A stretch of 64,000 bases of DNA from Chryseobacterium oryzae (GCF_022811665.1 NZ_CP094529.1:1488001-1552000), one strand, 5' to 3'. Counted from the stretch's first letter, positions 9,045-18,466 are shown. The notes: generated from the sequence alone by a model not told the origin. Translations and numbers: made by a program.

Positions 9045-9444
9045 TTTGGAGTTTCATTGATAGGAATCAAAAAAAAAATAATTTAATATCAACCTGAAAA
9101 AGTTAAAAACCCGGAATACTTATCATAAAAAATAAGAATACAAATAATTTAGATTATCAGACATATACACAAAAGTGACTGATATAAAAATGAATACCGT
9201 ATGAAGCGCATAATTAATTTAAAACGAAAATAAAGACTTATCGTAATTTTTATATTAAGTATGTTATTAAATTTGTGATTTATTCAAATTAGGGATAATT
9301 TCAATTTTAACATATTTTTAACATTCAATTCATTTATTTTTAATGTGAAATATTGATAGAAATTAATGATTCATCAACTTTATTGCTCCCAAAATAGTAG
9401 TACAAAGCCTGAATTGAAAAAGAAATTGAAAATAACTTTAAAAT

Positions 9445-9465
9445 AAAGTGTTTAAATTACATTTA
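9445..9465 (+). promoter_or_regulatory. Candidate AraR operator, site C (before araR)
   Basis: AAAGTGT-N7-ACATTTA, matching the inverted-repeat pattern TAARTGT-N7-ACAYTTA shared with sites at 18417, 20513, 32830 and 54296. It lies just upstream of the araR -33 region, consistent with autoregulation. Confidence 0.6.
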
Positions 9466-9476
9466 AATTTCTTTAA

Positions 9477-9509
9477 TTGATTAATAGATAGATAAAAGCA
9501 CTAACTTTG
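9477..9509 (+). promoter_or_regulatory. araR promoter (-33 TTG, -7 TAACTTTG)
   Basis: TTG at 9477-9479 and TAACTTTG at 9502-9509, spaced 22 nt, match the Bacteroidota TTG / TAnnTTTG promoter. Transcription would start near 9516, only about 9 nt before the ATG at 9525. This rules out the in-frame TTG codon at 9507, which lies inside the -7 element, as the start. Confidence 0.6.
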
Positions 9510-9524
9510 CCTAAAATATTTACG

Positions 9525-10211
9525 ATGAAACAAGACTATTCTCATTATCCACGTCATTTGGTCGCTGTAGACTGCATTATTTTCGGTTTCGATGGCGAGA
9601 ATCTGAAAATTCTTTTGGTACAAAGAAATTTTGAGCCAAAAATGGGAGAATGGTCGCTGATGGGAGGTTTTATCAATGATAACGAAACGTCTGACCAAGC
9701 TGCCAACCGTGTTCTTAATACACTAACCGGTTTAGAAAACATCTATCTGGAACAGCTTAATACTTATACAGAAATCCACCGAGAACCAACTGCCAGAATT
9801 ATGTCGATTTCGTATTACGCATTGATTAATATCGAAAAAGACATTCAAATCAATGAGAAATATAGTGCCAAATGGTATAATCTAAAAGAGCATCCAGAGC
9901 TGATTTTCGATCATAATGAAATGGTAAAAGATGCCGTTTTGAGACTCCGCCGAAGAGCTTCTACCCGACCCATCGGTTTTGAGCTATTGACGGATAAATT
10001 CACGATGAAAGATTTGCAAAATCTGTACGAAGCTATTTTTGATGAAAGCTATGACAAGCGAAATTTCACAAGCAAAATCAATGCGCTGGATATTCTCATA
10101 AAAACAGAAGAAAAAGATATGACCTCCTCCAAAAAAGGCTCTTTCTTATATCGTTTCGACGAGAAAAAATATCAGAAAAAGCTGGCAGAAGGTTTTATGT
10201 TTAAGATATAG
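9525..10211 (+). CDS. araR: NrtR-family transcriptional regulator of arabinose genes (AraR-like)
   Basis: DNA-binding regulator of 228 residues. The N-terminal two thirds form a Nudix fold (VAVDCIIFGFDGENLKILLVQR). The Nudix box is degenerate: GGFINDNETSDQAANRVLNTL lacks the REUXEE catalytic glutamates, as in NrtR regulators that sense rather than hydrolyse ligands. The C-terminal part (FELLTDKFTMKDLQNLYEAIF) is the winged helix-turn-helix. AraR of Bacteroides, the arabinose repressor, belongs to this family. Adjacency to GH127 and the ara genes, plus repeated 21-bp palindromes at ara promoters, supports the name. A paralogue (XylR) is encoded at 53.3-54.0 kb. I use the ATG at 9525. The 3' end overlaps the convergent endonuclease-fold gene by 11 nt. 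The effector, probably arabinose or a derivative, is inferred. Confidence 0.82.
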   Translation: MKQDYSHYPRHLVAVDCIIFGFDGENLKILLVQRNFEPKMGEWSLMGGFINDNETSDQAANRVLNTLTGLENIYLEQLNTYTEIHREPTARIMSISYYALINIEKDIQINEKYSAKWYNLKEHPELIFDHNEMVKDAVLRLRRRASTRPIGFELLTDKFTMKDLQNLYEAIFDESYDKRNFTSKINALDILIKTEEKDMTSSKKGSFLYRFDEKKYQKKLAEGFMFKI

Positions 10212-10875
10212 ACTTTATACTTAAATTAATGCAAACTCCTTTATGGTCAGAGTATTGCAGGTCAGTATTCCACTCCGAAGTTTCAATCTCAAATCGGTTC
10301 ATTAGCGATTGACTGATAACTATATGGTCGATATTATTTTTGAGATGATGCGTTATATTTTGCAGGTGATTATCTTTAAAACATTCTATAAATTTTTCCC
10401 GGGCAAAATGTGTAAAATAATAATTATCTGCAAAAGAAGTGTTTAAATCGCCGGCATAACAAAAATTACCCAACTGTGAAAATTTGTCGATATCATTAAT
10501 TTGTTTCTGAAGGTCAGATTTAAAATTTTTGTCAGAATATCCCGTAATTCCTACAATAGTTCCGTAGACTATAACATTTGCTAAATCAGTTTCAATTTCT
10601 ACGCAGCAAGCAGTAAAAGCATCGTAAGTTTCATACGTATTTTTAATCGGAAATTTAGAAAATACAGCCACTCTTCTTTCACTTTCCGCATAATTATAAG
10701 GCTCTTTTGGTAGCTGTTTTGTTTCCACATTAAATGGATAGAATGGCAATTCCACAAGGCTATCAAATTCTGTGAGAATTAAAATATCTGCATCTATTTT
10801 TTGAATATTTTCTATAACTGCCTCAAGATTCTTTTTCTTTTTAAGCCGTTCGATATTCCAAGTGGCAATTTTCAT
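10201..10875 (-). CDS. Endonuclease/exonuclease/phosphatase (EEP) family protein
   Basis: Single-domain EEP-fold phosphoesterase of 224 residues with no signal peptide. Family motifs are in order: WNIE at the N-terminus, a metal-binding acidic residue in ILTEFDSL, catalytic GDLNTSF (residues about 142-148) and the C-terminal SDHKGV with the catalytic histidine. Substrates in this superfamily range from abasic DNA to phospholipids, so the specific reaction is unknown. It has no evident link to xylan use. It separates araR from the symporter operon and converges on araR with an 11-nt overlap. A terminator between it and the symporter (10984-11018) keeps it outside the arabinose transcript. It may simply be a resident gene caught between two halves of the locus. 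Confidence 0.8.
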   Translation of the reverse strand: MKIATWNIERLKKKKNLEAVIENIQKIDADILILTEFDSLVELPFYPFNVETKQLPKEPYNYAESERRVAVFSKFPIKNTYETYDAFTACCVEIETDLANVIVYGTIVGITGYSDKNFKSDLQKQINDIDKFSQLGNFCYAGDLNTSFADNYYFTHFAREKFIECFKDNHLQNITHHLKNNIDHIVISQSLMNRFEIETSEWNTDLQYSDHKGVCINLSIKSIS

Positions 10876-10983
10876 TTTAAATTTTATAAAAATTAAATTT
10901 ACGAACTATTTGCTAACATCAAAATAGAAGGTTATTTCTACACAGATATTTTTCTTACAGAGAAACAATTACGAATTGCGTAG

Positions 10984-11018
10984 TAAAACAAAAACAGGAC
11001 TCCAAAACGGAATCCTGT
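10984..11018 (-). terminator. Rho-independent terminator of the arabinose operon
   Basis: On the minus strand ACAGGATTCC / GGAGTCCTGT forms a 10-bp stem (one G.U) with a 5-nt loop, followed directly by a U-rich tract TTTTTGTTTT. It lies 23 nt after the symporter stop codon. Confidence 0.85.
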
Positions 11019-11041
11019 TATATTTTCATTAAAATTTAATT

Positions 11042-12769
11042 TTACCAAAATCTGACATAAATCGCTGTCAGTAAAAGTAAAGTGATCACAATTAGCACCA
11101 TTGTTCTGTTATCAACTTTGAACATTGTAGCGTCTATCGCAAATGCTTTTGGATTGAGTTTTGGCCCAGAAAGACTAATCAATACCATTACCAAAACGGT
11201 GAAGAAGAAAGACCATCCCATATTAATCAAAAACGGAATTTCTGTAATGGTATGTACCACGCCATTTTCTAGCTTTTCGTAGGTAAAAGCGGTGTAAAGC
11301 CAAGTTTCTTTCCCAAAAATGTCAACAGCAAAACTATTGAAGAAAATTGCCAGTACAAAGCCCAAAATCACACCAACCAAAGCCGCAGTTCCGGTTGTTC
11401 TCTTCCAAAACATTCCTAAAAGGAACATGGCAAAAACGCCCGGGCTGATAAATCCTGTGTATTTTTGGATAAATGTAAACCCACCTTCGCCACCAATCCC
11501 AAGGGCATCTGTCCACGTAAAAGCTAATGCTATAAGCATCGCCAAGATAATTGCCCAGCGTCCTGTTCTCACCATTTGGATTTCTGAAGCATCGGATTTC
11601 AAATATTTTTTGTAAATATCTAGCGTAAAAATTGTTGAGATACTGTTGACTTTCCCTGCCAAAGAGGCTACAATTGCTGCGGTTAAAGCTGCTACAGCAA
11701 GACCTTTTAGCCCTGTTGGTAAGAATCCTAAAATTGCAGAATAAGCACCGTCTTTTACGCCATTAAAACCTGGTAAATGTCCTTTGGTATATAAAACATA
11801 AGCGGCAATCCCCGGAAGCATTACGATAATCGGCATAAACAATTTTAAGAATCCCGCGAATAAAATCCCGGTTCTGGCCGTTTTTAAATCAGCACCTAAA
11901 GCTCTTTGCGTAATGTATTGGTTGCAACCCCAATAGTTTAGATTCACTATCCATTGTCCGGCAAAATACATCGCCAAGCCTGGTAGAACAACATATTTTT
12001 GAACATCAAGATTTTCTGGCATCGCCAAAGTTGTTGTGGTTACGGTTGGTTTTTCCAACATTAGCTTGAAATGTCCCGGCGCCTCGTTCATCAAAGTCTG
12101 AAAACCTGCAAAAGCATTTCCTACAGCCACACCATTGATTCTCTGATCGACAATCTGTAAGGCCATATAAACCGTTGCAAAACCACCAATAATCAAAACA
12201 GCAACCTGAATGACATCAGTATAACCAATTACTTTCATCCCGCCTAAACCGATTAACAAAGCCATCAACAATAATCCAATCATAATGATATGCAAATGAC
12301 CACCGCCTAACAAGGTATCAATCGCCAAAGCACCGAGATACAGAATGGATGTTAAATTAACAATGACATACAAAAACAGCCAAAACACCGCCATAATCAA
12401 CGAAACCGATTTGTTGTAACGGGTCTCCAGAAACTGTGGCATTGTGTAAATCTTATTTTTGAGATAAATCGGGATAAACCAAACCGCAATAATAATTAAT
12501 GCCAAAGCCGCAATCCACTCGTAAGCAGCCACCGCCACACCTACGAAAAAGCCTTCGCCACTCATCCCGATAAACTGCTCGGCAGAGATGTTAGAGGCTA
12601 TCAAACTGGCTCCGATTGCCCACCAGGTAAGCGAACCTTCTGCCAAAAAATAATCTTTACTGCCTGTAGAAGCAGATTTTTTCTTATTATAAATCCAGAT
12701 TCCGTAACTGGCTACTACCAAAAAGTAAACAAGAAATATAATGATATCAATAGTCGCAAGATTTCCCAT
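11042..12769 (-). CDS. Sodium:solute symporter (SSS/SGLT family), likely arabinose uptake
   Basis: Inner-membrane Na+-coupled sugar transporter of 575 residues with about 14 hydrophobic segments. Family features are the N-terminal DYFLAEGSLTWWAIGASLIASNISAEQFIGMSGEGF region and the later GLAVAALTAAIVASLAGKVNSISTIFTLDIYKK, which contains the conserved Na2-site-type serines. It closely resembles SGLT-type galactose/glucose/arabinose carriers. It is the last gene of the GH51-araBDA-galM operon, 3 nt after the epimerase gene, and is followed by a strong terminator. Import of L-arabinose released in the periplasm is the likely role. Transport of xylose or galactose cannot be excluded. Confidence 0.87.
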   Translation of the reverse strand: MGNLATIDIIIFLVYFLVVASYGIWIYNKKKSASTGSKDYFLAEGSLTWWAIGASLIASNISAEQFIGMSGEGFFVGVAVAAYEWIAALALIIIAVWFIPIYLKNKIYTMPQFLETRYNKSVSLIMAVFWLFLYVIVNLTSILYLGALAIDTLLGGGHLHIIMIGLLLMALLIGLGGMKVIGYTDVIQVAVLIIGGFATVYMALQIVDQRINGVAVGNAFAGFQTLMNEAPGHFKLMLEKPTVTTTTLAMPENLDVQKYVVLPGLAMYFAGQWIVNLNYWGCNQYITQRALGADLKTARTGILFAGFLKLFMPIIVMLPGIAAYVLYTKGHLPGFNGVKDGAYSAILGFLPTGLKGLAVAALTAAIVASLAGKVNSISTIFTLDIYKKYLKSDASEIQMVRTGRWAIILAMLIALAFTWTDALGIGGEGGFTFIQKYTGFISPGVFAMFLLGMFWKRTTGTAALVGVILGFVLAIFFNSFAVDIFGKETWLYTAFTYEKLENGVVHTITEIPFLINMGWSFFFTVLVMVLISLSGPKLNPKAFAIDATMFKVDNRTMVLIVITLLLLTAIYVRFW

Positions 12770-12772
12770 AGA

Positions 12773-13933
12773 TTATTTTTTTACAGAGAATTTATAAATC
12801 GTTTTGGTCTGATATTTTTGCCCGGGCTTCAGCTCTGTAGAAGGGAAAGAAGCTTGATTTGGAGAATCCGGAAAATGCTGAGTTTCTAAGCAAAAGCCAG
12901 TTCTCTGTTCGTTTTTACCACCGGTTTTGGTATCGTATTTTCCGTCTAAGAAATTCCCGGAATAAAATTGCACACCTGGCTGGTCTGTGAGAACTTCCAT
13001 CACTCTACCCGATTCTGGATGATAAACTTTGGCGATGATTCTCAATCCGCTTCCGCTCAGAATCCAGTTATGGTCGTAGCCTTTGCCTTTTTTCAGCTGG
13101 TCGTCATCCGCATTGATGTCTTTCCCAATAGCTTTAGAAGTTGTAAAATCAAACGCACCGCCTTTCACCAATTTTTGTTCGCCTGTTGGAATCAAAGTCT
13201 CGTTTACCGGCAAAAATTTATCGGCATTGATTTGTAATTCGTGGTCAAGAATTGGCTTGGAAAAATTACCCGACAGATTGAAATAAGAATGTTGTGTCAG
13301 ATTAACCACCGTTGGCTTATCCGTTTCTGCTTCGTAAGATATTTCTAAAGCATTATCATCCGTCAAAGTATAGAAAACCGTTGTGGTTAATTTCCCCGGA
13401 TAACCTTCTTCGCCATCAGCACTGGTATAAGTCAGCTTCAAAGTCGGGAATTTGGCATCTTTAACGGGTTCTATGTTCCAAATTTTGGTATGAAAGCCTT
13501 CTTTGCCACCATGCAAACTGTTAGGGCCATCATTTTTGTCGATATCGTAAGATTTACCTTCTAAAGTAAATTTCGCATTCGCAATTCGGTTTCCGTAACG
13601 GCCGATTAAAGCTCCAAAATAATAAGGATTTCCGTTGAAATAATCTTCCGGTTTGGTATATCCTAACACCACATCTTCATATTTTCCGTTTTTATCAGGA
13701 GCTGTAAGAGAAGTGATAATGCCACCAAAGTTGATGACTTCTAGCTTCATCCCATTTTTATTCGTCAAAGTATATTTTTTGATGGAATCACCTTTTGCAG
13801 TTACTCCATAATCGGAAACTTGTATGTTTTCCATCTGTTCTGATTGAGTTTTTTGATTAGTTTCTTTTTTATTGCAGCCGAAAATACATAAAACCGCAAA
13901 AAGAATTAGCAGGTTGATATTTATTTTTTTCAT
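12773..13933 (-). CDS. galM: Aldose 1-epimerase (GalM family), lipoprotein
   Basis: Interconverts alpha and beta anomers of free sugars. The protein has 386 residues with a lipoprotein signal (IFGC, Cys20), so it acts outside the inner membrane. Family motifs are present: NFGGIITSL near the start, the catalytic histidine in TQHSYFNLSG, the YDHNWIL block and the catalytic glutamate in FCLETQHFPDSPNQ. Translationally linked (3-nt gap) to the Na+ symporter, it probably supplies the anomer the carrier or AraA prefers. Copy 3 of the family 1 repeat lies between it and araA. Arabinose as the physiological substrate is inferred from the operon; the family also acts on glucose and galactose. Confidence 0.9.
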   Translation of the reverse strand: MKKININLLILFAVLCIFGCNKKETNQKTQSEQMENIQVSDYGVTAKGDSIKKYTLTNKNGMKLEVINFGGIITSLTAPDKNGKYEDVVLGYTKPEDYFNGNPYYFGALIGRYGNRIANAKFTLEGKSYDIDKNDGPNSLHGGKEGFHTKIWNIEPVKDAKFPTLKLTYTSADGEEGYPGKLTTTVFYTLTDDNALEISYEAETDKPTVVNLTQHSYFNLSGNFSKPILDHELQINADKFLPVNETLIPTGEQKLVKGGAFDFTTSKAIGKDINADDDQLKKGKGYDHNWILSGSGLRIIAKVYHPESGRVMEVLTDQPGVQFYSGNFLDGKYDTKTGGKNEQRTGFCLETQHFPDSPNQASFPSTELKPGQKYQTKTIYKFSVKK

Positions 13934-14011
13934 AGGTTAATTTTTTTATATCCAGTTATTTTACCGATACAACAAATATATCATCATATTTATAATTCAT
14001 CTTAAAACAGC

Positions 14012-14120
14012 GAATCTGTCGCAGCCCGACCTGAGTGGAGCTCTTTTGTAGTTTTTTTGGGTGGAAAAGCCGTGGCAAAAACTACAAAAAGCGGGAACGG
14101 AGGGCGGAAAAGCTGCCCAA
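14012..14120. repeat. Structured intergenic repeat, family 1, copy 3
   Basis: GCAGC (14021-14025) pairs with GCTGC (14112-14116), and the helix is CCGACCT/AGGGCGG. The inner hairpin is the longest apart from copy 4's 3' insertion: arms TTTTGTAGTTTTT and AAAAACTACAAAA around a GGTGGAAAAGCC loop. The arm sequence differs from all other copies while still pairing. It is located between araA and galM. Confidence 0.8.
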
Positions 14121-14150
14121 ATTATTATGATATTATTCGGAGATATAATA

Positions 14151-15647
14151 TTAACGATAATAAATTTCATTCCAACGAAGTGTGTTCTTAAAATTGCGGA
14201 TTTTTGTGTCTTCATCAATCACCAAAGATTCGATGCCCGCGATTTCTGCAAAATCCTCCAACTGTTCTACGCTGATATTTTCGCTATAGCATGTGTGATG
14301 TGCACCACCCGCCAAAATCCACGCTTCTGCAGCTGTATAAAGATCCGGAAGTGGTTTCCAAAGCACTCTTGCAACCGGAAGTTTTGGTAATTCTTCGGTA
14401 ATTTCCAGCGCTTTTGTTTTGTTGATTAATAATCTGAAATGATTTCCGAAATCCATCAAAGCGGCATTCAGAGAATCGATATTCCCTCTGGAATTAAACA
14501 CCAAACGCACAGGATCTGCTTTGCCGCCAATTCCCAACGGATGAATCTCGCAAGACGGTTTATCCACCGCCAAAACAGGGTCAACTTCTAGCATATGTGA
14601 GCCCAGAATCGAAGGATTAGACGGATTAAGATGATACGTATAGTCTTCCATAAAGGCATTGCCGCCTTCCAGACCTTGTCCCATTGTTTTCATGGCACGA
14701 ACCAGCGCAGCAGTTTTCCAGTCGCCTTCGCCTGCAAAACCGTAGCCTTTTTGCATCAAACGCTGCACGGCAATTCCCGGAAGCTGCTCCAGACCATGAA
14801 GGTCCTCAAACGTGTCAGAAAATCCTTTGAAACCTCCATCAACCAAGAATTTCTCCAAACCAAGTTCTATTCTTGCAGCTACTTCTAGAGATTTTCTGTT
14901 GGCGCCGCCTGCGAGCAGAGATTCTGCCATTTTATAAGAGGCTTCGTATTCTTCTATTAATGTTTTAATTTCGCCTTCACCAATGGAATTAACCACGCCA
15001 ACCAAGTCGCCGATTCCCCAAGTATTGACTGAAAATCCAAATTTGGTTTCCGCTTCTACTTTGTCGCCATCTGTAACGGCAACAAATCTCATATTATCTC
15101 CAAAACGAGCGAATTTTGCACCTTGCCAATCGTCCCAGCCAGCTGCTACTCTACTCCAGTCTCCAATTTGTTTCTGAACGCGTTCTTCTGCCCAATGTCC
15201 AACCACTACTTTGCGGTTTTTGCGAAGACGACTTACCATAAAACCAAATTCGCGATCGCCGTGTGCGGCCTGATTAAGATTCATAAAGTCCATATCCATC
15301 GTTGCCCAAGGGATGTCTTGGTTAAACTGAGTATGCAGGTGCAACAAAGGTTTTTGCAAAGCCGAAAGTCCACGAATCCACATTTTTGCCGGTGAAAAAG
15401 TGTGCATCCAGGTGACAATGCCGATACATTCTTTAGCAAAATTGGCTGCTGTAAGTGTTTCAAAAATTTCTTCCGTAGTTTTAACTGTCGGTTTTAAAAC
15501 AACTTTTACAGGAATCTGTGATGATGCATTAAGTGCTTCCACAATCTTTGCAGAATGCTCGGCAACTTGTGCTAAGGTTTCGGGTCCGTATAAATGTTGG
15601 CTTCCGGTGATGAACCAGATTTCTTTGGTATTGAGTGGTGTTAACAT
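14151..15647 (-). CDS. araA: L-arabinose isomerase
   Basis: Cytoplasmic Mn-dependent enzyme converting L-arabinose to L-ribulose. The protein has 498 residues, full length for AraA. The residues matching the E. coli active site are present: E307 (GEGDW), E334 (FMEDYTY), H351 (GSHMLEVDP) and H450 (GGAHHTC). The N-terminal [13 protein letters not shown] is diagnostic. It follows araD in the araB-araD-araA order, downstream of a 109-nt spacer rich in short GTACA/TTAATGG-type repeats. It is regulated with the operon, probably by AraR via the site before araB. Confidence 0.97.
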   Translation of the reverse strand: MLTPLNTKEIWFITGSQHLYGPETLAQVAEHSAKIVEALNASSQIPVKVVLKPTVKTTEEIFETLTAANFAKECIGIVTWMHTFSPAKMWIRGLSALQKPLLHLHTQFNQDIPWATMDMDFMNLNQAAHGDREFGFMVSRLRKNRKVVVGHWAEERVQKQIGDWSRVAAGWDDWQGAKFARFGDNMRFVAVTDGDKVEAETKFGFSVNTWGIGDLVGVVNSIGEGEIKTLIEEYEASYKMAESLLAGGANRKSLEVAARIELGLEKFLVDGGFKGFSDTFEDLHGLEQLPGIAVQRLMQKGYGFAGEGDWKTAALVRAMKTMGQGLEGGNAFMEDYTYHLNPSNPSILGSHMLEVDPVLAVDKPSCEIHPLGIGGKADPVRLVFNSRGNIDSLNAALMDFGNHFRLLINKTKALEITEELPKLPVARVLWKPLPDLYTAAEAWILAGGAHHTCYSENISVEQLEDFAEIAGIESLVIDEDTKIRNFKNTLRWNEIYYR

Positions 15648-15659
15648 ATTTTTGGTTGA

Positions 15660-15753
15660 TAGTTAATGGTTAATGGTTGATGGATTGTAAAAAGTCCAAT
15701 GTATGTTGTATAATGTACTTTACTTTGTACGTTTTACATTGTACATTGTACAG
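15660..15753. repeat. Low-complexity spacer with degenerate TGTACA-type and TTAATGGT repeats
   Basis: Between araD and araA. TTAATGG/TTGATGG units are followed by a run of GTAC-centred heptamers (ATTGTACATTGTACAG and relatives). Several small inverted repeats result. No terminator is seen, so read-through from araD to araA is likely. Confidence 0.5.
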
Positions 15754-15756
15754 AAC

Positions 15757-16455
15757 TTACTGTCCGTAATAGGCATTTTTACCGTGCTTTCTTTCGTAAT
15801 GTTTTTTGATTAATGAATCTTTGAGTCGGGGTGCTTTTGGGTTGATTTGTCTCGTTAGATAGGCCATTTCTGCAATGGTTTCCAAAACTTTGCTGTTATA
15901 AACGGCTTTGTCGGCGTTTTTCCCCCAAGTGAATGGTCCGTGGTTGCCTATCAAAACCATTTCTACTTCTTCATAAGACAATTCTTTGTCCTTGAAGCAA
16001 TCCAGAATCTGGATTCCGGTGTTGTATTCGTAATTGCCTTCGATTAAGTCGTCCCGCATTGGCGGTGCACACGGGATGTCTGAGGTTAAATGATCGGCAT
16101 GTGTGGTTCCAAAAATCGGAATATCCAGCTGTGCCTGTGCCCACGCCACCGAATATATAGCGTGCGTATGAGAAATCCCGCCTATGTTTTCCCAGTTTTT
16201 ATACAGGTAGGCGTGGGTTTTGGTATCGGATGACGGTCTTAGATTTCCTTCTACCACATTGGCATCATAATCCAAAATCACGATGTCTTCCGGCTTTAAA
16301 AGTTCATAAGGAACACCGCTTGGCTTGATGGCGAAAATCCCTTTTTCCCGGTCAACAGCACTGACGTTTCCGAAGGTGTAGACGACCAATTTCAGCGTAT
16401 CCAATTGCATATTGGCTTCGTAACATTCTCTTTTTAGTTCTTTATAGATGCTCAT
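15757..16455 (-). CDS. araD: L-ribulose-5-phosphate 4-epimerase
   Basis: Class II aldolase-fold Zn enzyme converting L-ribulose-5-phosphate to D-xylulose-5-phosphate, which joins the pentose phosphate pathway. The protein has 232 residues, standard length. Zinc and catalytic residues match E. coli AraD shifted by one: D77, H96 and H98 (SHTHAIYSVAW), D121 (THADHL) and H172 (NHGPFTWGK). The N-terminal VVYTFGNVSAVDR and KPSGVPY phosphate-binding motifs are intact. It lies between araB and araA, with a nested palindrome (16509-16541) in the upstream spacer. Confidence 0.97.
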   Translation of the reverse strand: MSIYKELKRECYEANMQLDTLKLVVYTFGNVSAVDREKGIFAIKPSGVPYELLKPEDIVILDYDANVVEGNLRPSSDTKTHAYLYKNWENIGGISHTHAIYSVAWAQAQLDIPIFGTTHADHLTSDIPCAPPMRDDLIEGNYEYNTGIQILDCFKDKELSYEEVEMVLIGNHGPFTWGKNADKAVYNSKVLETIAEMAYLTRQINPKAPRLKDSLIKKHYERKHGKNAYYGQ

Positions 16456-16508
16456 TTTTATTAATTTTTTAAATGCGAATCGCGCAAAGTTTTTTTTTCG
16501 ATTTTCCT

Positions 16509-16541
16509 AAACCTTCAAGGTTTTAAAAACCTTGAAGGTTT
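16509..16541. repeat. Nested palindrome, AAACCT family (TCA/TGA version)
   Basis: Two 16-nt arms around a single A form a perfect hairpin. Each arm is itself a palindrome (AAACCT-TCA-AGGTTT and AAACCT-TGA-AGGTTT). The same design with CAT/ATG centres occurs at 23196 and 23333. It lies in the araB-araD spacer. Confidence 0.75.
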
Positions 16542-16573
16542 GGTAAGTTCTAAAAACCTAGGTTTGCTGGATC

Positions 16574-18256
16574 TCACAATTTTTTCTTGGCTTTGATATT
16601 GTTTTCTGTAAAATCCGCAAGCATCTGATACTGCTTCATCAATTCTGCATACTTCTCCACTTTCTCTGCCTGCGGGAAATATTCGGCCTCGAAATCGGAG
16701 CCCATTTTCTGGCTGGCTTCCTGAACGGTAGGATAAATACCGGCTGCCACCGCTGCATACACGGCTGCTCCCAACGCCGGCGCCTGGTCGGATTCTGCGA
16801 CCACAATCGGCCTGTTTAGCACATTTGCCAACGTCTGCATAATGAACGGCGACTTTCTCGCCACACCACCAATACCGATAACTTTGTCGATTTTAACGCC
16901 TTCGTCCTCGAAACGGTCAACGATCTTTTTTGAACCGAAGCAAATGGCATTGACCAGGGCTTTGAAAATATGTGGCGCTTTTGTGCCTAAACTAAGGTTG
17001 CTCATTGCCATTTTCAGTTCCTGATTGGCGTCGGGTGTTCTACGTCCGTTTATCCAATCCAGAGCCATTGGTACAGCTTCGGAAAACGGAATCTTTTCAG
17101 CTTCTGCCGTCAGATCACGAATCAGATTATTTTCTATTTCCTCTTTCAGTAATTGTTTTTGGCGGTCATCGATGGCCATAGACTTCATCAAAATTTGATA
17201 TGTTGGCCAAGTCAAAATATCTTTGAACCATGCCAGAACATCACCAAAAGCCGATTGTCCGGCTTCTAATCCCATCAATCCCGGAATCACGGAACCATCA
17301 ACCTGTCCGCAGATTCCTCTGACGGTTTTGTCACCAATAATTTCGTTAGGCGCCACCATAATATCGCAGGTGGACGTTCCCATTATTCTGATAAGGGTAT
17401 TTTCCTCCACTTTTGCGCCTACCGCACCGGAATGTGCATCGAAAGTTCCCACGGCAATTACTGTGCTGGTTGTTAATCCTAATTTTGCAGCCCATTCGGC
17501 ATTGAGGTTTCCGGCAATTTCATCAGAAGTATAAGTTTTATCGTATAATCTATCACGAAGTTCTGCTAAAGACCCGTCGAGCTGCGCGAGGAAATCTTTG
17601 GAAGGAAGTCCGCCCCACGACTCGTGCCACATTGCTTTGTGCCCGGCAGCACAACGGCTTCTTTTGAAGGTCGCCAAATCCTGATGATCAGAAAGTAAAT
17701 AGCTGAGGTAATCGCAATGCTCCATCCAGCTGTACGCTACATTTTTTATTACCTCATCTTCTCTGTTGATATGCAGAATTTTTGCCCAAAACCATTCGGA
17801 AGAATAGATTCCTCCTTCAAATCTGGTGTAATCTTCGCCACCCCAAGTTCTTGCCAATGTATTGATTTCTTCAGCTTCGGCAATTGATGTATGGTCTTTC
17901 CAAAGTACCATCATCGCGTTGGGATTCTCCGCAAAATCAGGCAAGAGAGAGAGCGCAATACCTTCTCGATTTACAGGTAATGGTGACGAGCCAGTTGTAT
18001 CGATACAAATACTGACAATTTCTTCTGGCGCAACGCCACTTTCTTTAACCACAGCCGAAATGGTTTTTTCTAAACCTTCGATATGGTCTAGCGGATGTTG
18101 GCGAAACTGGTTAACTTCGGGTTTGCAGTATTTTCCTTCTTTCCATCTTTGGTAATAGCTGACAGAAGTTGCCAGTTCTCCTCCATTTTCGGTATCGATG
18201 AGAACGGCACGAACAGAATCTGTCCCATAATCTAAGCCTATAACATATTTTTTCAT
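16574..18256 (-). CDS. araB: Ribulokinase (FGGY family)
   Basis: Cytoplasmic kinase phosphorylating L-ribulose with ATP. The protein has 560 residues, the AraB size rather than the roughly 490 of xylulokinases. The N-terminal GLDYGTDSVRAVLID is the nucleotide-fold phosphate loop. The SRCAAGHKAMWH block, GTFDAHSGAVGAK and the C-terminal IGGVARKSPFIMQTLANVL are typical of ribulokinases. It is the first of the araB-D-A block. It has its own promoter region with a candidate AraR operator (18417-18437) and a TATATTTG -7 element at 18394-18401, giving a leader of about 130 nt. Confidence 0.96.
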   Translation of the reverse strand: MKKYVIGLDYGTDSVRAVLIDTENGGELATSVSYYQRWKEGKYCKPEVNQFRQHPLDHIEGLEKTISAVVKESGVAPEEIVSICIDTTGSSPLPVNREGIALSLLPDFAENPNAMMVLWKDHTSIAEAEEINTLARTWGGEDYTRFEGGIYSSEWFWAKILHINREDEVIKNVAYSWMEHCDYLSYLLSDHQDLATFKRSRCAAGHKAMWHESWGGLPSKDFLAQLDGSLAELRDRLYDKTYTSDEIAGNLNAEWAAKLGLTTSTVIAVGTFDAHSGAVGAKVEENTLIRIMGTSTCDIMVAPNEIIGDKTVRGICGQVDGSVIPGLMGLEAGQSAFGDVLAWFKDILTWPTYQILMKSMAIDDRQKQLLKEEIENNLIRDLTAEAEKIPFSEAVPMALDWINGRRTPDANQELKMAMSNLSLGTKAPHIFKALVNAICFGSKKIVDRFEDEGVKIDKVIGIGGVARKSPFIMQTLANVLNRPIVVAESDQAPALGAAVYAAVAAGIYPTVQEASQKMGSDFEAEYFPQAEKVEKYAELMKQYQMLADFTENNIKAKKKL

Positions 18257-18393
18257 TAATGTGGATAATTAATTTTTGATGAATTGTTTAAATAAATCCT
18301 TCGATGGGATTTTATCCTGATATTAAATTAAAATCTAACAGCATTGTAAAGTGTAGTCACCGTTTACTATTAGATTTTAAATCAGAGATAAAA

Positions 18394-18401
18394 CAAATAT
18401 A
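18394..18401 (-). promoter_or_regulatory. araB promoter -7 element (TATATTTG)
   Basis: Exact TAnnTTTG on the minus strand. The candidate operator begins 16 nt upstream and overlaps where the -33 element should be. The same octamer at nearly the same distance from an operator occurs before GH51 (20491-20498). Confidence 0.65.
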
Positions 18402-18416
18402 AGATTCTATTTTAAA

Positions 18417-18437
18417 TAAATGTAATATTTACACTTA
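18417..18437 (-). promoter_or_regulatory. Candidate AraR operator, site A (before araB)
   Basis: Plus-strand TAAATGT-AATATTT-ACACTTA: a 21-bp imperfect palindrome with a 7-nt centre, the same pattern and spacing as sites B-E. The position fits repression by blocking the promoter. Confidence 0.65.
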
Positions 18438-18466
18438 ATTTTAAAAAACGCTTTACTGATGCTTAT

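Larger units (their letters stand above)
8988..9524. other. Divergent intergenic region GH127 / araR
   Basis: No gene seen in 537 nt. The DNA is very AT-rich. It contains a weak -7-like element for GH127 (9037-9044, minus), an AraR-type operator (9445-9465) and the araR promoter (-7 at 9502-9509). Between 9060 and 9440 I see only AT-rich sequence without clear repeats or a structured RNA. Confidence 0.6.

Noticed and set aside
9507..9524. TTG at 9507 as start of AraR
   Set aside because: It lies within the -7 promoter element; the ATG at 9525 is well placed.
10401..10440. Another ara-type half-site (AAGTGTTTAAATC) near 10.43 kb
   Set aside because: It lies inside the EEP coding region and lacks the second half-site at the required spacing.
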